Assembly (NCBI GenBank): GCA_963780755.1
Contig: CAWACX010000001.1
Span: forward strand, 868,001-932,000
Source of the DNA: JALYNX01 sp963780755
GTDB taxonomy: Bacteria; Actinomycetota; Acidimicrobiia; Spongiisociales; ZC4RG35
Direction of reading: 5' to 3'
DNA: 64,000 bases
Translations under genes and position numbers: made by a program
In this document: in pieces, positions 25,609 through 33,860 of the stretch
Numbering within the stretch: position 1 is the first letter of the stretch
How the letters are laid out: each line of letters starts with the position of its first letter
The notes under the pieces: generated by a model
Told to the model about the DNA's origin: nothing
Databases searched by the model: none
The model's input: the letters and a program-made list of their open reading frames with translations, nothing else

Positions 25609-26487
25609 GTGATCCCGAGCTCCATCGAGGACCTGGCGGCCGCCCTCGACGCCGAGGACTATTTCGCCGATGAGGACCTCGTCGTTGCGATCCATCTCGC
25701 CATCCAACTGGGCCGGCCGCTGTTCCTGGAGGGCGAGGCGGGGGTGGGGAAGACCGAGGTGGCGAAGGTGCTTTCCTCCGCCACCGGAGAGGACCTGATC
25801 CGCCTCCAGTGCTATGAGGGCCTCGATGTCGGCCAGGCCCTCTACGAGTGGGACTACGCACGCCAGATGATGGCGATCCGCCTCCTCGAAGCCCGTGGAG
25901 AGGGCGCCACCGCCACGCCCCACGACATCATGTCCCGCGACTACCTCATCGCCCGGCCGTTGCTCAAGGCGATTGAGGCGAGCAGCGACGGGCGCCGCCC
26001 GGTACTCCTCATCGACGAATTGGACCGGGCCGACGAGGAGTTCGAGGCCTTTCTCCTCGAGTTGCTCTCCGACTTCCAGGTTTCGATCCCTGAGGTCGGG
26101 ACCATCGCCGCCGAGACCCGCCCCATCGTGGTGCTCACCTCGAACCGGACCCGTGAGATCCATGACGCCTTGAAGCGGCGCTGCATCTACCACTGGATCG
26201 ACTACCCGACTCCCGAGCGCGAGGCCGACATCATCAAGCGCAAGGTCCCTGAGTTGGAGGCCGGCCTGGGAGTGGCGATAACGGTGGCAATGCAGAACTT
26301 GCGCCGCATGGAGCTGTTCAAGCCACCCGGCGTCGCAGAAACGTTGGACTGGGCGGAGTCGCTGCGCCTGTTGGGTGCCGGCGAGCTCGCCCCATCCCAT
26401 ATCCAGAAAACGTTGGGCGTCGTGCTCAAGTACAAGGACGACATCGATCTGGTCACCGCTGCCGGGCTCGAAACCCTCGTCGGATGA
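25609..26487 (+). CDS. coxD: MoxR-type AAA+ ATPase, CoxD-like
   Basis: A 292-residue AAA+ ATPase. Walker A is EGEAGVGKTEVAKVL, Walker B is PVLLIDELDRADEEFEAF, sensor 1 is VVLTSNRTREIHDALKRRC. In CO-dehydrogenase clusters CoxD acts on the Mo-Cu site during maturation, with a VWA partner. The GTG start (25609) is six bases from TAGTCT. It overlaps the VWA gene (ATGA). A second close copy lies at 37881-38774 on the other strand. Confidence 0.88.
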   Translation: MIPSSIEDLAAALDAEDYFADEDLVVAIHLAIQLGRPLFLEGEAGVGKTEVAKVLSSATGEDLIRLQCYEGLDVGQALYEWDYARQMMAIRLLEARGEGATATPHDIMSRDYLIARPLLKAIEASSDGRRPVLLIDELDRADEEFEAFLLELLSDFQVSIPEVGTIAAETRPIVVLTSNRTREIHDALKRRCIYHWIDYPTPEREADIIKRKVPELEAGLGVAITVAMQNLRRMELFKPPGVAETLDWAESLRLLGAGELAPSHIQKTLGVVLKYKDDIDLVTAAGLETLVG

Positions 26488-27602
26488 GCGGAACCGGCGT
26501 CGTCGACCAACTCTCCGAGTTCTCCGGCGCATTGCGCAGTCGCGGGCTCACCGTCACCTCCGAGCAGACCACCGACATGGCCCGGGCCATGCGCATCATC
26601 GATCTGTCACGACGAAGCCAGACCCGCTCCGCCCTTCGTTCCCTCACCGTCACCGACCCCTCCCAGATCGCAGTCTTCGACGAGGAGTTCGAAGCGTTCT
26701 TCGGTCGCACGGAAACGACGACCCCCGTCACACCCCCGAGCAATGACTCACGCCCGACGACCTCGACCACGCTGATCGATGGACCGAGAGGCTCCGCGGC
26801 CACGGACGCGACCGAGCAGAGTGGGGCGTCGGCGGTGGAGCGCATTGGCCGCCGCGACTTCGCGGACCTCGATGACGACGACCTGGCCGAAGCCCGTCGG
26901 CTGGTTATGACGATGAACTGGCACCCGACTTCGTACAAGACCAGGCGCTGGGTGAAGGGCGAGGGATCACGCCCCGACCTACGCCGGACGCTCCACGGTG
27001 CGGTGGGGCCAACCGGCGACCTGATGGAGTTGCAATGGAAGCGGCGGCGGCGCAGAGAACGGCCGCTGATCATCATCGCCGACATATCGGGGTCGATGGA
27101 GCGATACGCAGATCTGTTCTTGGTCTTCGCGTATGCCGCACAACGCCGCCTGCGGGACGTCGAGGTATTCACGTTCTCCACCGAGCTCACCCGGATCACC
27201 GAGGACCTGGCGAGGCGCGACGCCAGGGCTGCGCTGGCCAGGGTCTCGGACCGCGTCCCGGACTGGTCCGGCGGCACCAGGATCGGAGAGGCGCTGGCCA
27301 CCTGGAATCAGGTGTGGAGCCGACGCCTGGCGCGAGGTGGCCCGATCGTGCTGGTGCTCTCAGATGGATGGGACTGCGGTGACCCGGCGTTGTTGTCGGC
27401 CGAGATGGCAAGGCTCTCCAGGTCGGTTCATCGGGTGATCTGGCTCAACCCCCTCGCCGCCCGCGACAGCTATTCGCCTGCCACCCGGGGAATGCAAGCG
27501 GCGTTGCCTCATGTCGACGAGCTGCTCCCTGCAGCTAGCGTCCACGACTTCCGCGGAGTGGTCGGGGTCCTGGAGTCGATGAGCGGGATGGCGAGGGCAT
27601 GA
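26484..27602 (+). CDS. coxE: VWA-domain protein, CoxE-like
   Basis: A 372-residue protein with a C-terminal von Willebrand A domain. The MIDAS motif is IADISGSMERY, with further metal-site residues in the WSGGTRIGEAL and LVLSDGWDCGDP segments. The N-terminal half is helical and family-specific. MoxR-VWA pairs remodel metalloenzymes; CoxE of Oligotropha helps build the Mo-Cu site. It is translationally coupled to the MoxR gene before it and the XdhC gene after it. Confidence 0.85.
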   Translation: MSGTGVVDQLSEFSGALRSRGLTVTSEQTTDMARAMRIIDLSRRSQTRSALRSLTVTDPSQIAVFDEEFEAFFGRTETTTPVTPPSNDSRPTTSTTLIDGPRGSAATDATEQSGASAVERIGRRDFADLDDDDLAEARRLVMTMNWHPTSYKTRRWVKGEGSRPDLRRTLHGAVGPTGDLMELQWKRRRRRERPLIIIADISGSMERYADLFLVFAYAAQRRLRDVEVFTFSTELTRITEDLARRDARAALARVSDRVPDWSGGTRIGEALATWNQVWSRRLARGGPIVLVLSDGWDCGDPALLSAEMARLSRSVHRVIWLNPLAARDSYSPATRGMQAALPHVDELLPAASVHDFRGVVGVLESMSGMARA

Positions 27603-27907
27603 GGCACCAGTTGGAAGTCCGCAACCGTTGGGTGGGCGAGGGCAAGAAGGTCGCCGTCGCCACGGTCATCCGGGTCTATGGCAGCGCCCCCCGGCCGGAG
27701 GGCTCCAAGTTCCTGGTCTCCGACGCCGGCGACATGGAAGGCTCGGTGAGCGGAGGGTGTGTGGAAAATGACGTCTTTCTCCATGCCCAGCAGGTGATCG
27801 AAAGCGGACAGCCGAAGACGGTCACCTACGGAATCGCCGATGACGACGCCTTTGAGGTGGGTATGGCCTGCGGAGGCACCATCGACGTCTTCATCGAGCC
27901 CTGGTGA
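27599..27907 (+). CDS. XdhC/CoxI N-terminal domain protein
   Basis: A 102-residue stand-alone XdhC_CoxI domain: VYGSAPRPEGSKFLVSD, then GSVSGGCVENDVFLHA and MACGGTIDVFIEP. Members bring sulfurated molybdenum cofactor to enzymes of the xanthine-oxidase family. The matching Rossmann part is encoded by the next gene, overlapping by four bases. The two halves form a split XdhC. Confidence 0.85.
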   Translation: MRHQLEVRNRWVGEGKKVAVATVIRVYGSAPRPEGSKFLVSDAGDMEGSVSGGCVENDVFLHAQQVIESGQPKTVTYGIADDDAFEVGMACGGTIDVFIEPW

Positions 27908-28674
27908 GCCCCCTGGTTGCCATCGAGGGCATCCTCTCCCGGGAGGAGTACGGGGCAGTGCTCACGTTCGTCGACGGGCCGCTGACCGGTGACAAAGTGG
28001 TTCTCGATTCCAGTGGGCAGGTGGTCGCCGGCCGGCTTCCCGAAGGGCTCTCCAGCGACGTCGTCTCCGACTCGATGGTCCTGATGGACCATGAGCAACA
28101 CCGCACACTTGAATACCCGCCACACACCGTCTTCATCGAATCTCTCGCCCCGCCACAAGAGCTGGTGATCGTGGGAGCGGTGCACATCGGCCAGGCGCTC
28201 GCCAGCTTCGCGTCTCAGATGGGGTACCGGGTGACGGTGATGGACTCCCGTGGCGCCTTCGCCACCGAAGAGCGCTTTCCTACCGCGAAGGTCATCGTGG
28301 GCTGGCCCCAGGAGGTGATGGGAGAGGTGGCGCTCGACCGGCGCACCTGGCTGGTGATCCTGTCCCACAATCGGTCCCACGAGGACCCGGTTCTGGAAGC
28401 TGCCCTGAAGAGCCAGGTCCGCTACATCGGGTGTATGGGGAGTCGCCGCACCCAGGAGCTCCGCGTTGACCGCTTACGCGAGCTCGGGTTCTCCGACGAC
28501 GACATCGCCCGGGTTCGAGGCCCAGTGGGGCTGGACATCGGGGCCGAAAGCCCCCAAGAGGTTGCTGTATCGATACTCGCCGAGATGACACTGGTCCGGT
28601 ATGGACATGGAAGCGGCATGTCACTGGCAGGGATCCCGGGACGGGTTCACAAGCAACGCCCTGAAGACGCCTGA
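27904..28674 (+). CDS. XdhC C-terminal Rossmann domain protein
   Basis: A 256-residue protein. The last 170 residues are the XdhC_C Rossmann domain, with LVIVGAVHIGQALASFASQM and YIGCMGSRRTQELRVDRLRE, followed by GPVGLDIGAESPQEVAVSI. The first 80 residues are a beta-rich part probably shared with the preceding half. It is the last gene of the maturation group before the coxMSL promoter region. Confidence 0.85.
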   Translation: MSPLVAIEGILSREEYGAVLTFVDGPLTGDKVVLDSSGQVVAGRLPEGLSSDVVSDSMVLMDHEQHRTLEYPPHTVFIESLAPPQELVIVGAVHIGQALASFASQMGYRVTVMDSRGAFATEERFPTAKVIVGWPQEVMGEVALDRRTWLVILSHNRSHEDPVLEAALKSQVRYIGCMGSRRTQELRVDRLRELGFSDDDIARVRGPVGLDIGAESPQEVAVSILAEMTLVRYGHGSGMSLAGIPGRVHKQRPEDA

Positions 28675-28734
28675 AAGGCGAAGTTGTGCCGCAGGAAATA
28701 CTGCTTCTCGCGGCCTCCCCGATGTTGGCCCCCT

Positions 28735-28785
28735 GTGTATATTGACTGAACGGCTGGGGCACCACCGTTAAACCGAGCTATACAC
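28735..28785. promoter_or_regulatory. Inverted repeat and likely promoter region of the coxMSL genes
   Basis: Seven-base arms GTGTATA (28735-28741) and TATACAC (28779-28785) are 37 bases apart. The right arm includes a good -10 hexamer (TATACA), and TTGACT follows the left arm (28743-28748). A GGAGGGAG ribosome-binding site comes next. The 124 bases between the XdhC gene and the small ORF at 28799 hold no other gene. This is the expected place for CO- or growth-dependent control; the regulator is not known. Confidence 0.45.
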
Positions 28786-28798
28786 GGAGGGAGCGGGC

Positions 28799-29074
28799 TT
28801 GGCAGTCGAGTCTTCTGGTCATAGTCGAGGCAATCCACGTCTCTACGAGGTCGTCGAAGGAGCGCCGAAGACCGGCAAGAGCCCCACGATTTGGGCCTGG
28901 CCTCAGATCATCGACTACCTCAAAGTCGCCGGCCAACCGGTCCAGGGACCATGGCCGCCACACCAGGAGCCACGCCCGGACCCGGCCGCCGAGTCGGCGC
29001 CGGTGGCGGTACCCGATCCGCATTCCTTCCCACGCCCACAGTCCCCTGACATGGAACCCGAGCCTCAGGGCTGA
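28799..29074 (+). CDS. Small proline-rich hypothetical protein
   Basis: A 91-residue frame starting with TTG behind GGAGGGAG. Residues 14-45 (LYEVVEGAPKTGKSPTIWAW, WPQIIDYLKVAGQPVQ) could form a small helical unit. The second half is Pro-, Glu- and Ser-rich and likely disordered. It ends 21 bases before the conserved start of coxM, in the same frame. I do not recognise it; it may be translated as the first gene of the coxMSL transcript. Confidence 0.45.
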   Translation: MAVESSGHSRGNPRLYEVVEGAPKTGKSPTIWAWPQIIDYLKVAGQPVQGPWPPHQEPRPDPAAESAPVAVPDPHSFPRPQSPDMEPEPQG

Positions 29075-29095
29075 ACGAGACGCAGGAGGCAGACC

Positions 29096-29971
29096 ATCTA
29101 CCCCTCACGATTTCGCTACGAGGCACCCCGCTCGATCGAGGAAGCACTCTCTCTCCTGAGTGACGGCGGCGGTGACGCCAAGGTCCTGGCCGGGGGGCAG
29201 AGCCTGGTCCCCATGATCAAGCTCCGTTTCGCCAACCCCGAGATGTTGGTGGACATAAACAACCTGCCCGGATTGGCCTATCACGAGTCCGACCCCGATG
29301 GCACGATCCGGGTCGGAGCCCTCTGCCGCCATGTCGACCTGGAGAGGTCCACGACGCTGGCCGACAAGCAGCCAACGATGGCTTCGGCCGCCCCCCTCGT
29401 CGCCGACCCCATCGTCCGCAACCGGGGAACCCTGGTGGGATCGCTGTGTCACGCCGACCCTCAGGGTGACTGGGCCTCGGTGATGATGTCCCTCGATGGA
29501 CACGTCGTGGCGCAGGGCCCAAGCGGGAAGCGCACCATCGCGGTCAAGGACTTCGTGCGTGGGCCCTTCCAGAACGTCCTCGCAGTCGACGAGATCGCAG
29601 TCGAGGCGATCGTTCCTGCCCCCAAGGGCGAGCCTGCAGGCGGGTACCTAAAACTGGAGCGCAGGGTCGGAGATTTCGCAACCGCCGCCGTTGCCGTCTC
29701 CATCGATCGCTCCGGGGGCAAGGTGACGAGGGCCGGAATCGGGCTCACCGGTGTCGGCGGGTCGACGATCTCGGCAGACGCCGCCGCCGAGGCGCTGGTC
29801 GGACAGTCACTGAGCGCCGACTTGATCGCGGAGGCCGCCGATCTGGCTGCGCAAGCGGCCGAGCCTCATACCGACCACCGCGGAAGCGCTTCTTACAAGC
29901 GGCAATTGGTGCGGGTTTTCACCAGTCGCATCCTGACCGGGTTGATGGGAACGGCGGAGGAGGCTGCCTGA
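29096..29971 (+). CDS. coxM: CO dehydrogenase medium (FAD) subunit CoxM
   Basis: The FAD-binding subunit of aerobic CO dehydrogenase that passes electrons from CoxS to the respiratory chain. FAD motifs are LAGGQSLVPMIKLR (residues 30-43) and VADPIVRNRGTLVGSLCHAD. Homologues start MYP; here the aligned codon is ATC (29096-29098), six bases after AGGAGG, and no ATG, GTG or TTG lies between the upstream stop (29072) and ATG 29213. Starting at 29213 would delete the first FAD loop. Either a rare ATC start is used or a base is wrong. The length from 29096 is 291 residues, as expected. Confidence 0.88.
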   Translation: MYPSRFRYEAPRSIEEALSLLSDGGGDAKVLAGGQSLVPMIKLRFANPEMLVDINNLPGLAYHESDPDGTIRVGALCRHVDLERSTTLADKQPTMASAAPLVADPIVRNRGTLVGSLCHADPQGDWASVMMSLDGHVVAQGPSGKRTIAVKDFVRGPFQNVLAVDEIAVEAIVPAPKGEPAGGYLKLERRVGDFATAAVAVSIDRSGGKVTRAGIGLTGVGGSTISADAAAEALVGQSLSADLIAEAADLAAQAAEPHTDHRGSASYKRQLVRVFTSRILTGLMGTAEEAA

Positions 29972-29972
29972 C

Positions 29973-30518
29973 ATGACCACATTGATGGAAGAGATCAGCC
30001 CCGAGCCGTCGGACGACATCCCCGTTCAGAAGATCACGATCACAGTCAACGGCGTGGCGCGGTCGGCAATGGTGGAGCCCCGCCTCCTGCTGGCCCACCT
30101 CCTCCGCCAGGGTTTCAAGCTCACCGGCACCCACATCGGCTGTGACACCACCAACTGCGGTGCCTGCACCGTCCTCGTCGATGGCCAGCCGGTGAAGAGT
30201 TGCACCATGTTCGCCGTCCAAGCCGACGGGCGCGAGGTGATGACCGTCGAGGGCCTGGCCGGGCCCAGCGAATTGCACGCCATCCAGGAGGGATTCAAAG
30301 AGGAGCACGGGCTCCAGTGCGGGTTCTGCACCCCCGGGATGATGATGACCTCCAAGGCCCTGTTGGAGGCGAATCCCAACCCGACCGAAGACGAGATCCG
30401 CTGGGCCTTGAGCGGCAACCTTTGTCGCTGCACCGGCTACCAGAACATCGTCAAGGCCGTCATGTGGGCCGCGTCGAAGTTGGACGGCCAGCCCCAGGAA
30501 GAAAGCGGAGGTGAGTAA
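29973..30518 (+). CDS. coxS: CO dehydrogenase small (2Fe-2S) subunit CoxS
   Basis: A 181-residue protein with two [2Fe-2S] clusters. The plant-ferredoxin-type cluster ligands are in GTHIGCDTTNCGACTVLVDG plus KSCTM. The second, helical domain has LQCGFCTPGMMM and GNLCRCTGYQNIV. It starts one base after coxM and ends next to coxL. The first 18 residues are an extra acidic leader. Confidence 0.95.
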   Translation: MTTLMEEISPEPSDDIPVQKITITVNGVARSAMVEPRLLLAHLLRQGFKLTGTHIGCDTTNCGACTVLVDGQPVKSCTMFAVQADGREVMTVEGLAGPSELHAIQEGFKEEHGLQCGFCTPGMMMTSKALLEANPNPTEDEIRWALSGNLCRCTGYQNIVKAVMWAASKLDGQPQEESGGE

Positions 30519-32900
30519 GTGACGGCGGTCGACGAGATCAAGATCGGCGGTCTCGGCGCCAGCCGGCGTCGTGTGGAGGACAACCGCTTCATCCGCGGCA
30601 AGGGCAACTACGTCGATGACATCGTGCTCCCCGGGATGTTGCACATGGAGATCCTGCGCAGCCCCGTGGCCCACGCTCGGATCAACTCGATCGACACTTC
30701 CAAGGCATGGGCGATGCCCGGGGTTCGGCTCGTCCTCACCGGGGAGACGATGGCCGCCCGCAACCTGGCCTGGATGCCGACCCTCTCCTACGACACACAA
30801 GCCGTCCTGGCCACCGACAAGGTGCGGTTCCAGGGCCAGGAGGTGGCGTGCGTAATCGCGGACGACCCCTATATCGCCAAGGATGCCTGCGAGGCGATCA
30901 TGGTCGACTACGAGCCGTTGCCGGTGATGGTCAACCCGTATCAGGCGCTCGCCGACGGCGCCGCACTGATCCGGGACGACAAGGAAAACCAGGCCAACAA
31001 CGTCATTTACGACTGGGAGGTCGGGGACAAGGACGGCACTGACCGCGCCTTCGCCCAGGCCGACCTGGTCTCGAAAATCCAGCTCCACTACCCGCGCTCC
31101 CACCCCTCCCCCATCGAGTGTTGCGGGTCGATCGCCGACTTCAACCGGTCGACCAGCAAGCTGACCGTCTACATGACGTCTCAGGCGCCACACATCATCC
31201 GTGCCGCCGTCTCATTGGTTGCTGAGCTCCCCGAGCACATGATCCGGATCGTCGCGCCCGACATCGGGGGCGGGTTCGGCAACAAGGTCCCCGTATATCC
31301 CGGCTACGTCGCCTCGATCCTGGCTTCGATCCTCCTCGAGCGGCCGGTGAAATGGATTGAGGACCGCACCGGCAACTTGATCTCCACTGGCTTCGCCCGT
31401 GACGTCTATCTCGAAGGCGAGCTGGCGCTGCGCAGGGACGGTCGGATCCTCGGGGTGCGAATGAAGACCCTCGCCGACCACGGGGCATTCTTCTCAGACG
31501 CCCAGCCCTCGAAGTTCAAGATCGGCCTCATGCACTCGGCGTTCGCCTGTTACGACATCCCCCAAGCCCACCTCGAGGCGCGAGGCGTCTACACCAACAA
31601 GGCCCCGGGCGGGGTCGCCTACCGCTGCTCGTTCCGGGTCACCGAGGCGATGTTCTTCCAGGAGCGGATGGTGCAAGCCGCGGCAGATGACCTGGGCATG
31701 GACCAGGCGGAGTTCCGCAGGGTCAACTTCGTGCGTGATGACGACTTCCCCCACCGCACCCCATATGGGTTCCTCACCGACTCCGGCCAGTACGGGAAGT
31801 GCCTCGACGTCGGGCTGGAGGCGATCGGCTATGCCGACTTCCAGAAGCAGAAGGAGGAAGCCGCCAAGCGAGGGCGCCTACTCGGCATCGGAATCTCCAC
31901 GATGACCGAGCCTCTGGGCGCGGGCAACAGTCGGGAGTACGACATCCTTGGCATCAAGATGTTCGACTCCGCCGAGTTGAAGATCCACATGACAGGGAAG
32001 GCGCTGCTCCGCACCGGGGCCAAGTCCCAGGGGCAGGGCCATGAGACGACCTGGGCACAGATCGTGGCCCATGAGCTCGGACTCCCGGCGGAGGACATCC
32101 TCGTCGAGGAGGGCGACACCGACACCGCCCCCTTCGGCATGGGCACCTACGCCTCGCGGAGCACCCCGGTCGCCGGGGCCGCGGTGGCGATGGTCTCCCG
32201 AAAGATCCGGGCCAAGGCCCGCAAGATCGCCGCTCACCTGCTCGAGATCTCCGAAGAGGACGTCGAGTGGGAATTGGGCCGCTTCTACGTTCGCAGCCAA
32301 CCCGACCGGGGCGTCACCATCCAGGAGTGCGCCATGGCCGCCTACTCCAACATGCCTGACGGCATGGAGCCCGGCTTGGAGAACGTCGCCTACTACGACC
32401 CGCCCAACCTGACCTGGCCGTTCGCCTGCTACATCGTCACGGTCGAGGTCGACCCTTCGACCGGGGTCTGGGACGTATTGCGAATGGTGGCGGTCGACGA
32501 CTGCGGGGTGCGAATCAACCCGATGATCGTCGAGGGCCAGATCATGGGCGGCCTCACCGAGGCCTACGCCATGGCCAACATGCAGTTCATCACTTTCGAT
32601 GCACAGGGCAACTGCATCGGCTCGAACTTCACCGACTACCTGCTCCCCACCGCGTGGGAGACACCTGGCTTCGAACTCCACGAAGTGGTGACCCCCTGTC
32701 CCCACCACCCGATCGGGGCCAAGGGGATCGGCGAGTGTGCCGCCGTCGGCGGGCCGGCCGCCTTCGTCAACGCGGTGATGGATGCCGTCAAGGGCTCAGG
32801 GGTGCGCAACATCGACATGCCGCTGTTCCCCGACCGCGTCTTCGAGGCATTGCAGACAGGGGCAGACGTCAGCGGCGCCCCACCGATCAGGACCGAGTAG
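30519..32900 (+). CDS. coxL: CO dehydrogenase large (Mo-Cu) subunit CoxL, form I
   Basis: Catalytic subunit, 793 residues, that oxidises CO at a Mo-S-Cu site with molybdopterin cytosine dinucleotide. The form I active-site loop AYRCSFR is at residues 367-373, with the copper-binding Cys at 370. This marks a genuine CO dehydrogenase rather than form II or another hydroxylase. Further features are RFIRGKGNYVDDIVLPGMLH, APDIGGGFGNKVPVYPG, RTGAKSQGQGHETTWAQIV and the final GAKGIGECAAVGGPAA with the catalytic Glu. GTG 30519 follows the coxS TAA directly behind a GGAGGTGAG site. Confidence 0.96.
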   Translation: MTAVDEIKIGGLGASRRRVEDNRFIRGKGNYVDDIVLPGMLHMEILRSPVAHARINSIDTSKAWAMPGVRLVLTGETMAARNLAWMPTLSYDTQAVLATDKVRFQGQEVACVIADDPYIAKDACEAIMVDYEPLPVMVNPYQALADGAALIRDDKENQANNVIYDWEVGDKDGTDRAFAQADLVSKIQLHYPRSHPSPIECCGSIADFNRSTSKLTVYMTSQAPHIIRAAVSLVAELPEHMIRIVAPDIGGGFGNKVPVYPGYVASILASILLERPVKWIEDRTGNLISTGFARDVYLEGELALRRDGRILGVRMKTLADHGAFFSDAQPSKFKIGLMHSAFACYDIPQAHLEARGVYTNKAPGGVAYRCSFRVTEAMFFQERMVQAAADDLGMDQAEFRRVNFVRDDDFPHRTPYGFLTDSGQYGKCLDVGLEAIGYADFQKQKEEAAKRGRLLGIGISTMTEPLGAGNSREYDILGIKMFDSAELKIHMTGKALLRTGAKSQGQGHETTWAQIVAHELGLPAEDILVEEGDTDTAPFGMGTYASRSTPVAGAAVAMVSRKIRAKARKIAAHLLEISEEDVEWELGRFYVRSQPDRGVTIQECAMAAYSNMPDGMEPGLENVAYYDPPNLTWPFACYIVTVEVDPSTGVWDVLRMVAVDDCGVRINPMIVEGQIMGGLTEAYAMANMQFITFDAQGNCIGSNFTDYLLPTAWETPGFELHEVVTPCPHHPIGAKGIGECAAVGGPAAFVNAVMDAVKGSGVRNIDMPLFPDRVFEALQTGADVSGAPPIRTE

Positions 32901-32903
32901 CGA

Positions 32904-33860
32904 GTGAACGCGCAGCACGGCGACGGTTGGAGGATGGTCGAGATGGCCAACGACCTGGCCCGCCAGGGAGTCGAGTTCGCCCTGGCAACTGTCGTGTGGC
33001 GCCAGGCACCCTCTTCGGGCCACCAGGGAGCGCGGGCCATCATCACATCGGATGGCGACATCCATGGCTGGATCGGAGGCGCCTGTGCCGAGCCGGTGGT
33101 CATCCGGGAGGCACAGAGGGCCATCGAGGACCGCCAGCCCCGCCTGATCCTGCTCGGCACCACCGACCAGTTCGGCGATGTGCCCGAGGGAATGATGTTC
33201 GTTCCGATGGCCTGCCAGTCCGAGGGAGCGATGCAGCTCTACATTGAGCCCGTGATCCCCAGTCCCCACCTCGTGGTGGTCGGTCGGTCGCCGATGGCCG
33301 CCACCCTCGTCGACCTGGCCACAGCCCTGGGATGGCGGGCAAGTCTCATCGATGCCGCCAACTTCACTAGCTCCGACACCGACTACACCTCGGTCGTGGT
33401 CGTGGCCACCCAAGGCCACGGGGACGAAGAGGCGATCGAGCAGGCAGTGGCTAGTGAATCGGCGTTCATCGGCCTCGTCGCCTCCAGGAAGCGGGGCGAG
33501 ACCGTCCTCGGCTACCTAGCCGATCGCGGCATCTCCCAGGAGTCGTTGGCCCGGGTCCGGGTGCCGGTTGGCCTCGACCTCGGCCACACCTCCCACCCGG
33601 AGATCGCAGTCGCCGTGCTCGCCGAGCTAGTCCAACTCCGGGCCAGTGGGGAACTCACTTCCCGGCCCAAGCTGTCCGCCGATGCCCCGGCCACCGCCAT
33701 CGACCTCGTGTGCGGGATGACCGTGCCCGCCGATGACACCAGCCGCCCGTTGGAGCACCAGGGAGAGACCTATTACTTCTGCGCACCCGGGTGCCGGGTC
33801 GCGTTCGAAAGGGATCCGGCGGCGTATCTCGACAGGAGCCTGCATGCTGATCAAGAATGA
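32904..33860 (+). CDS. XdhC-like maturation protein fused to a YHS metal-binding domain
   Basis: A 318-residue protein. Residues 1-110 are an XdhC_CoxI domain (GHQGARAIITSDGDIHGWIG, GACAEP). Residues 120-265 are the Rossmann part, with GLVASRKRGETVLGYLADRG and VPVGLDLGHTSHPEIAVAVL. Residues 270-312 are a YHS domain with LVCGMTVPADD and YYFCAPGCRVAFERDP, whose three Cys can bind metal. CoxF of Oligotropha is needed for copper at the Mo-Cu centre, so a copper role here is a reasonable inference. It starts four bases after coxL and overlaps coxG. Confidence 0.82.
   Translation: MNAQHGDGWRMVEMANDLARQGVEFALATVVWRQAPSSGHQGARAIITSDGDIHGWIGGACAEPVVIREAQRAIEDRQPRLILLGTTDQFGDVPEGMMFVPMACQSEGAMQLYIEPVIPSPHLVVVGRSPMAATLVDLATALGWRASLIDAANFTSSDTDYTSVVVVATQGHGDEEAIEQAVASESAFIGLVASRKRGETVLGYLADRGISQESLARVRVPVGLDLGHTSHPEIAVAVLAELVQLRASGELTSRPKLSADAPATAIDLVCGMTVPADDTSRPLEHQGETYYFCAPGCRVAFERDPAAYLDRSLHADQE

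Noticed and set aside
28799..29971. TGA at 29072 read through to join the small ORF with coxM, as selenocysteine or recoding.
   Set aside because: No structure like a selenocysteine element follows, CoxM homologues begin after the stop, and a ribosome-binding site precedes ATC 29096.
29919..31193. Long open frame antisense to coxS and coxL.
   Set aside because: It is a GC-rich shadow; the sense strand encodes clearly conserved coxS and coxL. The same holds for long antisense frames over ppc, smc, dxr and ffh.
30519..32900. CoxL as a form II or nicotine/quinoline-type hydroxylase.
   Set aside because: The AYRCSFR loop with the copper-binding Cys is specific for form I.
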